A stretch of DNA of 64,000 nt from Xanthostigma xanthostigma (lineage: Eukaryota > Arthropoda > Insecta > Raphidioptera > Raphidiidae). Every line of letters begins with the position of its first letter. The first letter of the stretch is position 1. Location of the stretch: positions 4,464,001 through 4,528,000 of the forward strand of contig OY754476.1 in assembly GCA_963575645.1 (NCBI GenBank). The letters run 5' to 3'. Of the stretch, positions 1 to 12,514 are shown piece by piece. The translations under genes were made by a program, and so were the position numbers. Under the pieces are notes generated by a model, which was not told the origin of the DNA, did not search any database, and saw only the letters and a program-made list of their open reading frames with translations.

Positions 1-299
1 TATAATATTTAGTGTATTTTAAAGGCGTCCATATATTTTTATGGCAGTCAATAATACGAAAAATTGGATTTATTTCATAATATTTTAGGAAACGTTATTT
101 GGTGACCATTTATCCATTTTGGTAACCGTTTAGAATTTTTTTGGTAGTAAAATAGGTACTTTTTTGGGCGGTGTTTAAACACAAGCCCTATAATAATCAC
201 GTTTAAGTATCGTATAGGTCTTTTTGACAAATCCCATATTGTAATAATTTTGGAACGCGGAAAGTCATAGCGATTTTTTCATAATAATTTCTATTTCAG

Positions 300-3200
300 G
301 TGGTAGTTTTTGGTATCGCTGCGTTTATATATCTCAGGAAAAAATATATTCCCAGCGTACCAAACATGAAACTAATAGCTTCCGTCAATCCGGAATATGT
401 TAGTACGTGTGCCTACGTGCCCGATGATTGGGAAGTACCGCGGAAGAAAATAGAACTATTACACGAATTGGGTCAAGGCAGTTTCGGTATGGTTTACGAA
501 GGTATCGCTCGAGATGTTGTCAAAGGAAAACCGGAAGTACGATGCGCTGTCAAAACTGTTAATGAACATGCTACGGACAGGTATTCTTTTTTTTTAATAC
601 AAATTTTTCCTGCAATCGCGTAGCACATTATTTTTCATTTGTAAAATTGTAATTACAATATTAATAATTTTATTTGTTAAATATAAAAATGCAATGTCGA
701 CACATCAAAGATGCTAAAATTACTTCAAACAATCGTTTACGGCAGTATTTCCTAAACCGAGGTCCGCGAGTATATCCGAGAGAGACCGTGGACTAATCTT
801 TCTATAATGCTCGATCAAATTGAGTACAGTAATACCCCGACTTGCGCGAACTCTGAAGTTGCACTGTTTCTGATCAGTTGCAAAGATTACTCGAAGTACG
901 CGCATCAACTTGCGCGGTAATCGTCGTTGTTTCGGGACATTTTTCTTTTCTTTTTCTCTTATAACTCTTCTTTTCTTTTTATTCACTCATCATATTTCAA
1001 CATTGCAACCAAATGACATCAGATCTCTTTTATCAATAAATACATCACTGAAGGTAATCGGCTTGAATATTAGAAGCATCAGTAAGAATTTTGATGAACT
1101 ATCATATATATTAATACGCTAAGGTTTAAGATGTTTGCCTCCCTTTTTAGAAAAAACCACACAATTTCTCCACATAAATTATATATCATTTTACAGATAA
1201 TTGCTTGCTCTACTGACATCGACAACTAAAAAATTTATTATTGCTATTGTTTTTGTAAATTAATTAAACTCTGAATAACGTCTGCCATCTGACGCCGTAA
1301 TGTTAACACTTCGATCTGTCATCTGACCTTCATATTGTAAATACTGCATACTGCCACCTGACGGGCAACGCTGAACAACGCTTTTGCTACTTGCGCCTTT
1401 ATATGACAATTTTAGCAAAATATTTCTTTTACAACAAAAAGAAGATCGTTATAAGCAGTGTGCTAAATTAGAAACGAATTGAATACCTGCAATCATATTT
1501 AAAAAATAATTTTGTAAAGTGATAATTATTATACCTATTTAGTGCGAATAATCCGCACAGGTCACGCTAGTTATTGATATTGCTATACGAGCATTGGATA
1601 TTGAATTTGATGTCATTGTTTTGTCGGAATGCTGGCTGAATGAAACATACCGAAGTAGACGACTTAAAGGCTACACCAAACAAATTTGAAACATTAGAAC
1701 TTTTAATAAAAAAATATTCAGGTGGTTATGCGACAGAAAACAGTCTGAAATCATTTATAATATCTTAAACTAATCCTCAACTATCCGCAATAACTTCTTA
1801 AATAAAAAACAAAATGTATCATTTGCTTGCTATTATTATTATTATACTAGCGTGACCTGTGCGAATTATTCGCACTAAATAAGTATAATAATTATCACTT
1901 TACAAAATTATTTTTTAAATATGATTGCAGGTATTCAATTCGTTTCTAGTTTTGCACACTGCTTATAACGTTCTTCTTTTTGTTGTATTACAATATGAAG
2001 CTCAGATGACAGATCGAAGAAATATTTTACTAAAATTGTCATATAGAGGCGCAAGTAGCAAAAGCGTTGTTTAGCGTTGCCCGTCAGATGGCAGTATACA
2101 GTATTTACAATATGAAGGTCAGATGACAGATCGAAGTGTTAACGTTACGTTGTCAGATGGCAGACGTTGTTCAGAGTTTAATTAATTTACAAAAACAATA
2201 GCAATAATACATTTTTTAGTTGTCGATGTCAGTAGAGCAAGCAATTATCTGTAAAATGATATATAATTTATGTGGAGAAATTGTGTGGTTTTTTCTAAAA
2301 AGGGAAGCAAACATCTTAAACCTTAGCGTAATAATATATATGATTTTTTTTTTATTTTTTCCTTTTTCTGTAATTTTAAGTATATACTCACTGTCGCGTA
2401 CGTCCATAATAATCCAACCTTAGCACTGGCAATAGCCGAGTAGGGTTCGAAAATTCATAATTGATTTTTTTGTACGTGATGTATTTTTTCTTTACGTGGA
2501 ATAAAATTATTATTATTATTATTACTGTACTCGGAGAAATAACCGAGTAGATCGAATAACGATCATAGCGCGAGTCCTCGACGCATTCGTAAGATTGAAA
2601 TAAAATGATTTTGTCTCTGCACTTAGGGAACGGATAGAGTTTTTGAACGAAGCGTCGGTAATGAAGGCGTTCGATACGACGCACGTGGTGAGATTGCTGG
2701 GTGTCGTATCGCAAGATCATCCGACGTTAGTCGTAATGGAACTCATGTCTTTCGGCGATTTAAAATCTTATCTTCGGTCACATCGTCCGGAAGAAAACAA
2801 TTTTAATCCCGCTATGACGCCGCCGTCTCTGAAACGTATTTTGCAAATGGCTATTGAAATAGCCGACGGAATGGCATATTTGACAGCTAAGAAATTTGTT
2901 CATCGCGATTTGGCAGCTCGCAATTGCATGGTAGCGGAAGATCTCACCGTAAAAATAGGAGACTTCGGAATGACGCGAGATATTTACGAGACCGACTATT
3001 ATCGGAAAGGAACGAAAGGACTGTTGCCGGTACGATGGATGGCGCCGGAAAGCTTAAAGGACGGCGTTTTCACGAGTGCCAGCGACGTTTGGAGTTACGG
3101 AGTAGTGTTGTGGGAAATGGCTACTTTGGCTTCGCAGCCGTACCAGGGTCTGTCCAACGACCAAGTGTTGCGTTACGTCATCGACGGAGGAGTGATGGAA

Positions 3201-3644
3201 AGGCCGGAAAACTGTCCCGATAAATTGTATGATCTGATGAGACTGACGTGGCAGCATAAACCGTCGACGAGACCTTCGTTTTTAGAGCTCGAACAGACTC
3301 TGTTAGCGGACGCGTTGCCGGACTTTTCTCGAGTGTCTTTTTATCACAGCCGAGACGGTCAAGAAGCTCTGGCGGCGACGATGACGGGCGGCGTGCCGTC
3401 GGAGGAAGCCGAAGCCACGACTCCTTTGCGCGCGGCGCAAGAAGACGATTTCTCTTTAGACGGCTGCTCAGATCTCGAGACGGGAACGGAAGTACGGGGC
3501 CGCGTAATTACGTTCCCTCAGTACCGTACGGCAACCTATCACGACGTGCCTCCCGGTCCGAGTTTACCGACGGCCAACGGATATGTGCAAAGTCAGCAAG
3601 AAAACGATATTACCGACGTCAATGTTAGAACGACAAAGTGTTAA
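300..3644 (+). CDS. InR: Insulin-like receptor, C-terminal part (last two coding exons)
   Basis: Receptor tyrosine kinase for insulin-like peptides at the plasma membrane; the extracellular part lies upstream of the window. Exons are 300-580 and 2627-3644 (acceptor AG at 298-299, donor at 581, acceptor AG at 2625-2626), giving 432 residues and a TAA stop. Seen in order: the end of the membrane helix followed by RKK, a juxtamembrane NPEY motif (about residue 30), the glycine loop GQGSFGMVY (58-66), the catalytic lysine in AVK (85), [11 protein letters not shown], and an activation loop with YETDYY, the three-tyrosine signature of insulin receptors. The kinase is intact. The tail after the kinase is only about 100 residues, with NGYVQS near the end, much shorter than the Drosophila InR tail. 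Insects may carry more than one InR; which paralogue this is cannot be told. AATAAA at 3782-3787 could serve as poly(A) signal. The 2 kb intron holds repeats. Confidence 0.95.
910..1680 (+). mobile_element. Fragments of a non-LTR retrotransposon endonuclease, split by an inserted repeat
   Basis: Two pieces inside the InR intron read like the N-terminal apurinic endonuclease of a LINE. The left piece (to about 1100) ends in [17 protein letters not shown]. The right piece (about 1588-1680) reads [19 protein letters not shown] and stops at TGA soon after. The block between them (about 1098-1570) is one arm of the inverted repeat described separately, so the reading frame was probably interrupted by insertion. 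Both pieces are dead fragments. The family match is by motif only; the LINE clade is not determined. Confidence 0.55.
1098..2345. repeat. Large inverted repeat, two arms of about 480 bp
   Basis: The stretch 1098-1570 recurs in reverse complement at about 1848-2345 with few differences. Shared landmarks include the outer edge CGCTAAGGTTTAAGATG and the inner edge CTAGCGTGACCTGTGCG. The 275 bp between the arms carries LINE endonuclease sequence, so this looks like two opposed copies of one element that landed around a LINE fragment, not one simple foldback. No coding capacity is seen in the arms. It lies wholly inside the InR intron. Confidence 0.85.
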
Positions 3645-5872
3645 TTGTAACCGAAATGGAACGTCGCAGTGTGAAGTTTGTCGTATTTTTTTTATATTAC
3701 AGTCATTGCCGTCGCTCGATGTGTCCTCGTGTCGATAGTAATACGGATAATTTGTACAGATATCATAACTCGACGTGTTTTAATAAAAATACAGACGTTT
3801 ACGTTTGGTTAGACTGCGTTTTATGAACTGATAAATAATAAAACAAAATCGCAACCCCTATTTTGCTTAAGCGGTGGTAGTAATAATCTTGCATTGCGGT
3901 GGCAAACCTAACGAATAAACATTGATTTACTTTTGTCTTAATATAGTGAATGTACTGATCAAATAAACGGTTCAGTTTGTGCAGCATAAACCAGCTAATC
4001 AAATACTATAAAATAATAAAATGTTCCATGCAATCATTAACAGCAGTATTCAATTGTGTCATAGATAAAGAAACAGAAAATATTTCCTAAACACAAGACT
4101 AAAATATGTACAGTATAACAAACTCAGTTGCATCAACACCATGTAGTAGGTACTAAATATTTGTTTGTACTCGAAACTCTCGTATATATAGTATTTATTT
4201 TATAAATTATTCGCTATCCTACATATTTTTTATTGAAATAGTTTTACTATTATTTTTATGTCTGTAGACAATCATTTCATAACCATTTAAATAATGTGAA
4301 TCTGATGTGAATTATATTTTAAGAAAATTATCATTCAAACAAAACACGCATTTACAATAAAGTTATACTCAAAACGTTTGTCTATTGTTTATGTGCGTAC
4401 AACTTACTGACATTTATGCGGGTCCTTAATATACGTGCTATTTATTATATAAGATTTTCTTTTTATTTAAGTTTTATTTAAACCGATATTTCTTACAACT
4501 TCTTTCAATAAGAATTACTGAACAGTACAAACATAGCGTATTTTTTTTTTATATATATATGTTATGAAATATGCAACTGGGGATTATTTTAACTATTATT
4601 CAATAAAACTTGTCAGCATGACAGTCCAGATGATTAATAATTTTAGTTGTATTTTCTTTTAATTTTAGTTTCTGTAGTGAAAATAATAAGAAAATTCCAT
4701 GTCAAAATTAAATAAATTGTACTGTAATTTTCTTGAAAATACACCAGTGAGTGTGTGCATGGCAGTTTTTCGCTTATAACTAAAATATAGAACGAGTTTT
4801 TTTGTAAATGAGGTCAGCCATTCAAATAATTCCGCGTTCTGTTATAAACGCCCGTTTTGGCATGTGAAATAATCAGCAGAAACACTCGCTGTCGTGCAGT
4901 ACGAAGAAGTCCGCACGGTGCATCTGTGCCGACAGCTAAATTCAAGCTCTCAGAAATTCTCCGACGAACATCAAAGTGCCGAGAGTTGAGTGACGCTGCT
5001 GATGTTTTTTTATGCTGTGGTAGAACCACGAAGTAAGATATTAGGAATTCAAAAGAAGTCTTAAAAAAGTGACTTTAATTTGATGGATACGTAAAACGGT
5101 ACGTCATCGATGCTTATGTTTTAAACTTTAGTACGTCCTAAAGTCACTTGATTTACCGAGTGCCGCCATTCATTGTACCGACACAATTTTGTATAATTCG
5201 TGCGAATTTATACATTTTTGATTATAAAAATGATTCTCAATCATCGATGTTTATTTTTTGAACTCGCTATTATTTTTCCCTTAGTTAAGAATACTTTTGT
5301 ATTTTCTGATTGGACGCCCCGAACGTCAGAGCGCCGTTAGTGTCTGAAAAATGAATTATCGGACTATCATTGTCGTGAAAATGCCTACCTATGCCGTTTG
5401 AACGCCTAATATTTACACTTCGTGGCCCGAACCTCATTTTCAATATTTCCTCCTGTATATTGTCATTTATGGAAACGAGTTGCATTATTAATTAACTTAT
5501 AAAGAAAAATCGCCTTGTGCAAAGTCGCTACGATGTAGGTAAATCATTATTCATTATAAAAATTCATAGTATTTTGAATTTTCTTGAAATGCTTTTTCTA
5601 TTTTAAATATGTTTAAAACTTTTTGCATTACGGTTTTATGTGAAATTTTATTCGACTTGTGATCATCTTCTAAAAGGACAGTTACATCAAGAAGTTATGT
5701 ACTTGTCCTTTCAAAAGACTGGCGTTTCTAAGCGTGTTTGTTGGTCAGTTCTGAACTAACAGAGCATATGTCGACAATACAGAACTAGTGTTACGCAGTT
5801 GTTTGTTTGTTTGTCGAATTTTCGTGTTCTTCGAACTGTTTGAATCCGGTCACGGCACTCCTAGGAGCCTAT

Positions 5873-6446
5873 AATAGGGTTATTGACTGTGATTAAAATT
5901 AAATATAAAACTGTGTTATAATGAAAGTTTATGGTCTAAAATATCGTTTAGAATTATTATTTTTATTAAATAAGTGCGTTAAATATATTAAAATAAATAA
6001 ATAAAATCACGATTTTTAACCTATGTGTCACGTGATTTCAAACACCAATCACAGCGCGTGACGTTATTAATCAGTCAACATGGCCGGTAGCTGAGTGCCA
6101 CTGACTGCCATGTGTATTCGTTATCTCTGTTCAGTGTATGTTCTCTGGTGTATTCATTGTACTCTGTCAATCATATTAAATGCAACACTTTGTTGGTTAT
6201 AATGCTATATGTCACATTGTACCCGCTTGCTTAGTGTTTACTGATTGCCTACTGTGACGTAGGCAATCAGTAAACATGGCTGTCAAGGTCAATTGACGTT
6301 TTGGCGCAGAATTTAAAGTCAAAATAAAAAACAACTAATAATGAGTCAAATCTGTTATATTTATGGGAAAAAATATTTTTTACGGGTACATATACCTTTA
6401 TTCTTTAATTTTAAATACTTTTTGAAATTTTGTCAATAACCCTATT
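5873..6446. mobile_element. MITE-like element with 15-bp terminal inverted repeats
   Basis: AATAGGGTTATTGAC at 5873-5887 is matched by its reverse complement at 6432-6446. An internal perfect hairpin, GTTTACTGATTGCCTAC and its complement, sits at about 6235-6277. No open frame of note. Class not identified. Confidence 0.55.
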
Positions 6447-7499
6447 GCTCGAACCGATTTCGAACAGTCTAAAATATCCGAGATGTGACTTTCTGTGTTG
6501 CCAACAGACGCTTTGGGAGCTCAGGAATAGGTTCAAAAATTACCGACAAACACATCTAATATTGCGAAATGTATCTTTTGTTAGTCTTGCCAAGCATTTG
6601 TTTTAGTTCACTTAAATGGATTTTGATTTTTTGCTGTATACTTCCTATTTTCAATTACAGTTGATTTTTTTTATTGTTATGACGTGGTTCTAAGACTGAA
6701 TTTCACACTGGTGGACTGAATTGAAGACAGTGAGAAATACTCTATCGTATTTCTTTACTTTTATAATGAGCCTACTAGATTTTAATTGTCAGGCTATTTA
6801 ATTAATGTATAACTTACTGTAGTATAGTTCAGATCGGTTCAAATATAAGATTTGTTTTATTTATTTATTTTATTTTTTTGTAAATACCTAACGTATTCAA
6901 TTTACCAGTGGATGTTTAGTTTAATTTGGAAACGTGAACGTATTGCGATATTTTGTTTTGCTCACCGTATACAGAATGTACCGTACGTGACTATCCGAGC
7001 CTGTGTCTCGATTATTCTTTAAAATAATCCCATCGAAGCCTATAATACATTCGTAAATAAGACGAAACTCTCAACGAGACGGCAATAAATCAACGATGAT
7101 ATCTCTGTATAGGTCAGAGGCAAGTGACATTCAACTTTTTCTTTTTAAATAGCACCGTAGCTATTTTTTTAGCCGTTCTGGCAGATCTTTTTTACACTTT
7201 TCAACATAAACGCCATTAGAATTTACTTCCGTACAATGTAGCGAGTAAAAAATTTTATAACGTAAAAAGCTAAAAAATTATCTATGGTATTATTTAAGAA
7301 AAACAGTTGAAAGTTGCCTCTCTAGATCCCAAGCCTACGCAGATATTAATATTATCGATAATATATCTTGTTAGTATATACGCTTTGATAAGGTTGTTTG
7401 GAAAAACAATCGAGATACAGACGTGTGGAGTCATGCCTGGGACATCCCTGTATAATTTAAAAAACAACCTAAGTAATATGTGCTTAAGTCGTGTCGGTA

Positions 7500-7684
7500 G
7501 AAGTGAAACTTCTTGACCATTTTGCCTACTCAACCGTCGTGTGGCAGTCCCAATCAACAAACTACGTGTAGTTCATAAATAGTGCGTCGTTTGTTGATTG
7601 TTTTCTCAATCTATTTCTATCGTGTGACATGTCACTTTTTTTTATCGCCTCACAAACGTACCCTCGCTATAGAAGTTTCACTTC
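7500..7684. mobile_element. Short element with GAAGTGAAACTTCT ends
   Basis: AGAAGTGAAACTTCT at the left is mirrored by AGAAGTTTCACTTC at 7671-7684. The core GTGAAACTT resembles the ends of repeat families A and C in this window, so these families may share a transposase type. Non-coding. Confidence 0.45.
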
Positions 7685-7852
7685 AATGACTATATTTGCA
7701 GATGTTTTATGGTACAAAAATAATTATATGGATCTATTTGACAATTACAGTTCTAGTTACAATATTTTGTATAAATAAAAAATGTTTGATTAAAAAAAGT
7801 CCTACGCTAACCGTGTTTTCTTTTTACTGCGTCACTTACGAGCTTTAAATTT

Positions 7853-8068
7853 TTGACGTGATAACGTCTTATAAATTGATGAAACACCAGCTGCACGCAC
7901 GAAAAAGTGTAACGTTCCGCCTGACCCTGTGCGTGCAAGCGAGAGCGCAGTATAAGCGATAGAGAGTCGGTAAAAATATAGTTTGACAGCTACTAAAATT
8001 TAGGTTATGTATTATTGAATATGATATTCGAGCGGAATACGTTATCACGTAAAACTATCGTCCGTAAT
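7853..8068 (-). mobile_element. Repeat family B, copy 1
   Basis: Bounded by TTGACGTGATAACGT on the left and ACGTTATCACGTAAAAC on the right. The body matches, in reverse orientation, copies at 18174-18362, 18541-18789 and 31824-32498. Landmarks are a GTGCGTGCAAGCGAGAGCGC block and a TTCGAGCGGAATACGTT block. Non-autonomous DNA transposon of unknown superfamily. Confidence 0.75.
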
Positions 8069-8514
8069 TTTTTTTTTATTTTGTTTCATTCGATAGATAG
8101 AGATAGATATTTAGTTGTTTTTAATTTTATTCGATCAATATTTTTATCACACATCGCTGTCCTCGCTTTGTGCCGTTTTGCGCCACTAAAATATTTGCTT
8201 ATATTAGTTCGGTGAAGTCAGATATAATATTCATTATCGTAGGGCAAAACGGGGCAGTGTCTCAAAGGTGTCATTGGAATGACTATAGATTACCAAATTT
8301 TATATTTGTAGGTCAAATAGTCTCCAAATTGCCCTCCTTGCCGGTTCCCCACGTCGCCAGAAGTATGTAAAAAGTAAAGTAACACTAGTTTTTTCAGCAG
8401 TTTTATATTATAAAAAATTATTAAATTCAATAATAATAAATTATAATTCAGTTACACAAAAAAAGGAGGAAAACTGGACAACCAAAATCCGTAAGATATA
8501 CAATTCTTCTTGAA

Positions 8515-11500
8515 TTATTTTTTCTTCGGAGCGAATTCTAATCCCTTTATTTGACGTTTAGGAATTTTGTATTGCTCTGAAAATATTTCACAATCAGTAT
8601 AATACATACATTTTTTATTTACAAAATCAAATCTAAACTTACCAATAAGAAGATTATAAATGAAGAGTATCTGATTGCCTTGTACTAATAACTGATCCGA
8701 TTTTTTTCCAGGAGGTCTACTAACACTCGTACTTGCTCCTACACCGTGTTGACATTTTTTGGCAAAATCAGATATGTTTATTTTATAATGTTCCAAATTG
8801 TCTACAAGAGTTACCTGAAATTTAATAGTTTATGTTAATGTCAAAACAAAGGCGAAACAGCTGAACCTTTTTAATTGATGACAAAAAAAGAACACGTTTT
8901 TCGTGTTTCTGATTCGATTTTGGCAAAAGCCTATTTTTTTCCAATTTCCTTCTTCACCCCTTTCATGGGTTAAATTTTCGAAATCCGTTCTCAGTGCGCG
9001 CCTACGTCGTAATAGAAAAAATTTGAAAAGAAGTTTGACCCTGCAGGCCATCCCTGTAACTTCCCGCTATTTTCGAGTTCAAAACGCTCAAAAATATATC
9101 AAATGTAGCAAGAAGTTTATTTTTTAGCTCTTCGAGCTCAAAAAAAAACACTTTGTTACGAAATTTTCGTTCACGATATCTCGTGAACAAATGAGCCGAT
9201 TTTGATGCGGTTTGCGGCGATGGACACAGTTTTTTTAACCTACGAAAGTAAATTATTACAAAAAAATCGATTTGATAAGAATTTTACGAGTAATTACAAA
9301 AAATTACTTTTTTCCTAATTTTTCGTTCACGTTATCTCATGAACAAATGAACCAATTTTGATCTGGTTTGCGGTGATCGACGCAGTTTAGCCTAAGAAAG
9401 TAATTTATTACAAAAAAATCGATCTGATAACAATTTTAAGAGTCATTTTAAAAAAACACTTTTTTACGATTTTTTCGTTCACGGTAACTCGTGAACAAAC
9501 GAACCGATTTTGATGCGGTTTGCTGAAATCGACGCAGTTTGTTAAGGAGAAGAGCTGATTAGATTTGTGGAATTAATCGGTTTAGTAGTTTAGAAAATAT
9601 TTTACAAAAACAAATTTTTGAAACTTGTTTTTTTAAGATTTCTTAAAATTTTTTGGGCCGAATCATTTCAAATTTTCAGGAAGTCTAAGTTCACCAAGAT
9701 CACGTCAGATGCCGCAAACCGCGTTTCAGTCGGGACACTCCGTTCAAAAGATATAAAAGGTTTACATACATACATACATATATATACACACACACACACA
9801 CATACAGCCCTACGGACATCATCGCCAAAATAGTTTCAATAGCTTCCTAGGACCTCAAAACGTCGAGATCTGGCGAAAACTTGATTTTCAAAAATCGGGG
9901 TGAAACCAATAACTTCCCGATTTTTGAAAAAAAAAAAAAAAATTTATTTTTATAGCGGGAAGTTAGAAAATCGTAAATTTTCAAGTTCCTACGTTTAACG
10001 GTTTCAGTCGATGAGGACAAGTTTTGTAAATAGATTGGCTAGATTACCTTTTTGTTACCACTTCTCGTTTGCACCACCATGCATACAGGTTCAAGTTTGC
10101 CTTTGTGCACTTTATCTTTTTCCCCCATTTGATAACAAGGAGTCATGGCGCGAGTGACGCAATTAAACATAGTTTCCCACGTAATTGGTTCAGCAGTATG
10201 GCATATATCTATCAAAACATTATTGGGTTTTATAAACCTATAAAATAGAACTATAGTTATAAATAATTTATATCTACGACACTGCAGTTACCGGCAAAGG
10301 TTCTTGTTCACGGGTTGATTTGGGTTAAAAATATTGAAAGCACTTTTCGATTTACACAAAAGTTAGAAGACTACGTTTTTCGTATATTAAACGAGTTGGG
10401 CACAATAAGCAGATAGCTCTATTCTGTTAGCAAACTATTTATTAAAGTGAAACTTTTATTCTATCGCCCCGAATTTTTCTGGCCGTCTGTTGCATGTCGC
10501 ATTACAGGCGGCCGCGGAGTAGGGGTAAAGTGAAAGGCGTTCGGAGTAGGCGCTCGGTAGAGCAGCCAAGGCCAATATGGCGGCGCCCATGGTTAGCATC
10601 AGCTGACCGTGTAGTATGTATAACACATAGTCAATCTGTCATGCGGGCAAGTGCTGTACAGTGTTTACATGTTTTTATTCGTGTATTCATGTGAATATTG
10701 TTGTTTATAATTAATCGTGATGGATAAGTGTCTACAATCCAACGCCTACAATCCAATAAAAGTTTCACTTGCGTCGTGGTTTCTTAAAACCACACAACTG
10801 TTTTTTAATTTATGCACTCATGCAGCGCAATTTTGATAAAAACTAGTCGTCTTGTAGATATTGAATAGCATAAATCTTTTCACTTCCGATGTGATTTCGG
10901 TTCAATGTTGACCGACTGAAATTATTCGGCCCAGATCGATCCGTGAACAGAGATCTTAATAAAGACTTACTTTTTGCCTAGATTTTCCTGTAGATTTCGT
11001 TCTTTTACATAATCGGTCAGATATTTTCGAATTTTATCTATGGCTAAATTGTCACCGCGACTGAATCCAGCCCCGGCGAACAGGGGAAATACGGCGGCGG
11101 TAATAGTAAACGTTTCGATCACCGATACTGACGAACCGCTAGCTTCCGATCTGTCATCGGTAACGGTTTTTACTTCGAACGTGTCTCCGGATTTTAAACA
11201 GAAACCGGCAATGCTCGGATGTTTCGAGTTAATAGACACTACCGTTTGTACGCCTTTAGAAGTTTCAACTTTTAAAATATCTTCTGCTTGCATACTTTCA
11301 AGGAAGGTTGATACTTTTTTGTAAGTTGTTCTTTTTATGTTTAAATTTGTGCTAGACGGACAGGCTTCGACAATATAACAACGGAAAAATGTAGAACTCA
11401 ATATGGGCAACTGCAATTTCTTGCTATTTTTATAAAGCGCTTTTAAACAACAATATCTAACGAGTTCATTCATGTCTTCAGCGCTAAAACTATCATCTAG

Positions 11501-12277
11501 AGTTAATTCTTTGAGTGATACTTCAGGCTCAGTTTCGGCCAAATTACTTTGCGGTTCGGATTCAAGGTTAATATCAGCGATTATATTTTCCATTCTTGAT
11601 TCGATTTCCTCGTTCGGTGATACAAGAAAATCTGGTATTCCCAAGTCTGGCATCGGTTGGTTACACATTTCGCTCAGTTTGTCACCGATAAAATGGACAA
11701 CACTCACGCACCGACCTTTTCCACCTGCCATGTACATATCTTGACTTGAATATGCAGTGGTTCCGACAGCTACTGCCGCTTTATTTATATCCGTATTGAT
11801 TGCTACGACATGACCTTTGTGGAAAGTACCCCACCGATGAACTCCTTGGGGTGCCGTGTTTGGCAATATTACACCCGGACACATTAAATCTGCACCGGAT
11901 ATTATTTTTGTCAAGACTGCATTATGCATTGTAAATGTTTTAATATGATTTGGAAACTTCCAAAGGCTATATACCGTTGGATAAAAGACATTGTCGATTG
12001 CAAAGAATATTGGCTTTGTTTCAACGCAGTAAACCAAAACTAGTTGATTTGTATGTGTTGTCAGTTTAATACACGATAATGCGTCTTTCTGTGGGAGAAA
12101 TTCGTTCAAACCAGCTTCGAATGACGGATAATAACTTTTTATTGTGGCAAGAAGTCCTTTTCTGCAAGTATCTTAAATGTTTAAAATTTTAAATAGTCAC
12201 ACTAAAATTTGAAATAAATACCTTTCTGAACCCCTAAGCCGGTTATTAGATTTAATTTTAAGCTCTTTACTAAACAT
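8515..12277 (-). CDS. eIF2D: Eukaryotic translation initiation factor 2D (ligatin)
   Basis: Binds the 40S ribosomal subunit and delivers or removes P-site tRNA in non-canonical initiation, reinitiation and recycling. Five exons on the minus strand: 12277-12222, 12161-10971, 10237-10048, 8814-8643 and 8576-8515. Phases close exactly to give 556 aa, close to the human 584. The ATG at 12277 begins MFSKELKIKSNNRLRGSER, matching the family's N-terminus. Seen in order: an N-terminal domain with YPTVYSLW, a PUA domain (about 108-180, SGADLMCPG just before), a winged-helix region (about 250-335), a SWIB-like region (about 345-440), and a C-terminal SUI1 domain with GVGASTSV and VQGNQI (about 460-545). 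Donor and acceptor sites are standard; the smallest intron is 66 bp. Introns 2 and 3 hold repeat elements. It is divergently transcribed from DnaJ-1. Nothing suggests a pseudogene. Confidence 0.95.
9057..9965. mobile_element. Element in eIF2D intron with three internal tandem modules
   Basis: Ends are TAACTTCCCGCTAT at 9057-9070 and its reverse complement at 9952-9965. Inside, a module of about 155 bp occurs three times (starting near 9158, 9315 and 9469). Each carries TTTTCGTTCACG, a CTCGTGAACAAA-type block and a CGATTTTGATGCGGTTTGC-type block. A (CA)n microsatellite lies at about 9770-9803. Non-coding. Confidence 0.65.
10444..10800 (+). mobile_element. Repeat family A, copy 1 (eIF2D intron 2)
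   Basis: Starts with AAAGTGAAACTTTTATT and carries its inverted match AATAAAAGTTTCACTT near the other end (about 10755-10770). After that come about 30 bp ending in a small hairpin, GTGGTTTCTTAAAACCAC, then ACAACT. It is GC-rich in the middle, unlike its surroundings. Copies at 42661-43003 and 53542-53875 are nearly identical to it. A 66-codon open frame recurs in the copies because the sequence is conserved; nothing suggests it encodes protein. Confidence 0.85.
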
Positions 12278-12489
12278 CTTTAATTGATGAAATTCAAAAC
12301 ACTTTCATGCCTTTACGAAAGCTGGTGCCCACTTTGAGGTTAGAAATTTGACATAAGAAAGTACTGTGTACGAACGAGCTGAAATCAGAGAACATACAGC
12401 TGAAATAGCAAGGATAGCAAGCGAGTCAAACTTAAAAAAAAATTCTAGATTGCCAACCTGATGAATCTAAAATGTTCTCAAATTTTATA

Positions 12490-12502
12490 GAAGCTTCTAG
12501 AA
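12490..12502 (+). promoter_or_regulatory. Heat-shock element (three perfect GAA/TTC units)
   Basis: GAAGCTTCTAGAA is three alternating five-base units with no mismatch, the standard HSF-trimer site. Weaker units flank it (TTCTAGAT at 12442-12449 and single TTC/GAA words). It ends 12 bp before the TATA box, a proximal position common in insect heat-shock promoters. Confidence 0.85.
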
Positions 12503-12514
12503 GTCAAACGTTCT

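Larger units (their letters stand above)
3645..8514. other. Intergenic region between convergent InR and eIF2D
   Basis: AT-rich DNA with no convincing gene on either strand. The first several hundred bases are probably InR 3' UTR, with AATAAA at 3782 and further AATAAA-like words near 3830. The rest holds short inverted-repeat elements listed separately (5873-6446, 7500-7684, 7853-8068). Open frames of 60-90 codons here have no recognisable motif. Confidence 0.6.

Noticed and set aside
2924-3223. Second plus-strand frame inside the InR kinase exon
   Set aside because: Overlaps the kinase frame, which is conserved throughout; a composition artefact.
10494-10694. 66-codon open frame recurring at 10494, 42711 and, inverted, at 53619
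   Set aside because: It repeats because the mobile element (family A) is conserved at DNA level. No domain, no start context, and the third copy is altered.
11040-11744. Plus-strand open frames opposite eIF2D
   Set aside because: They mirror the coding exon on the minus strand and show no protein features.
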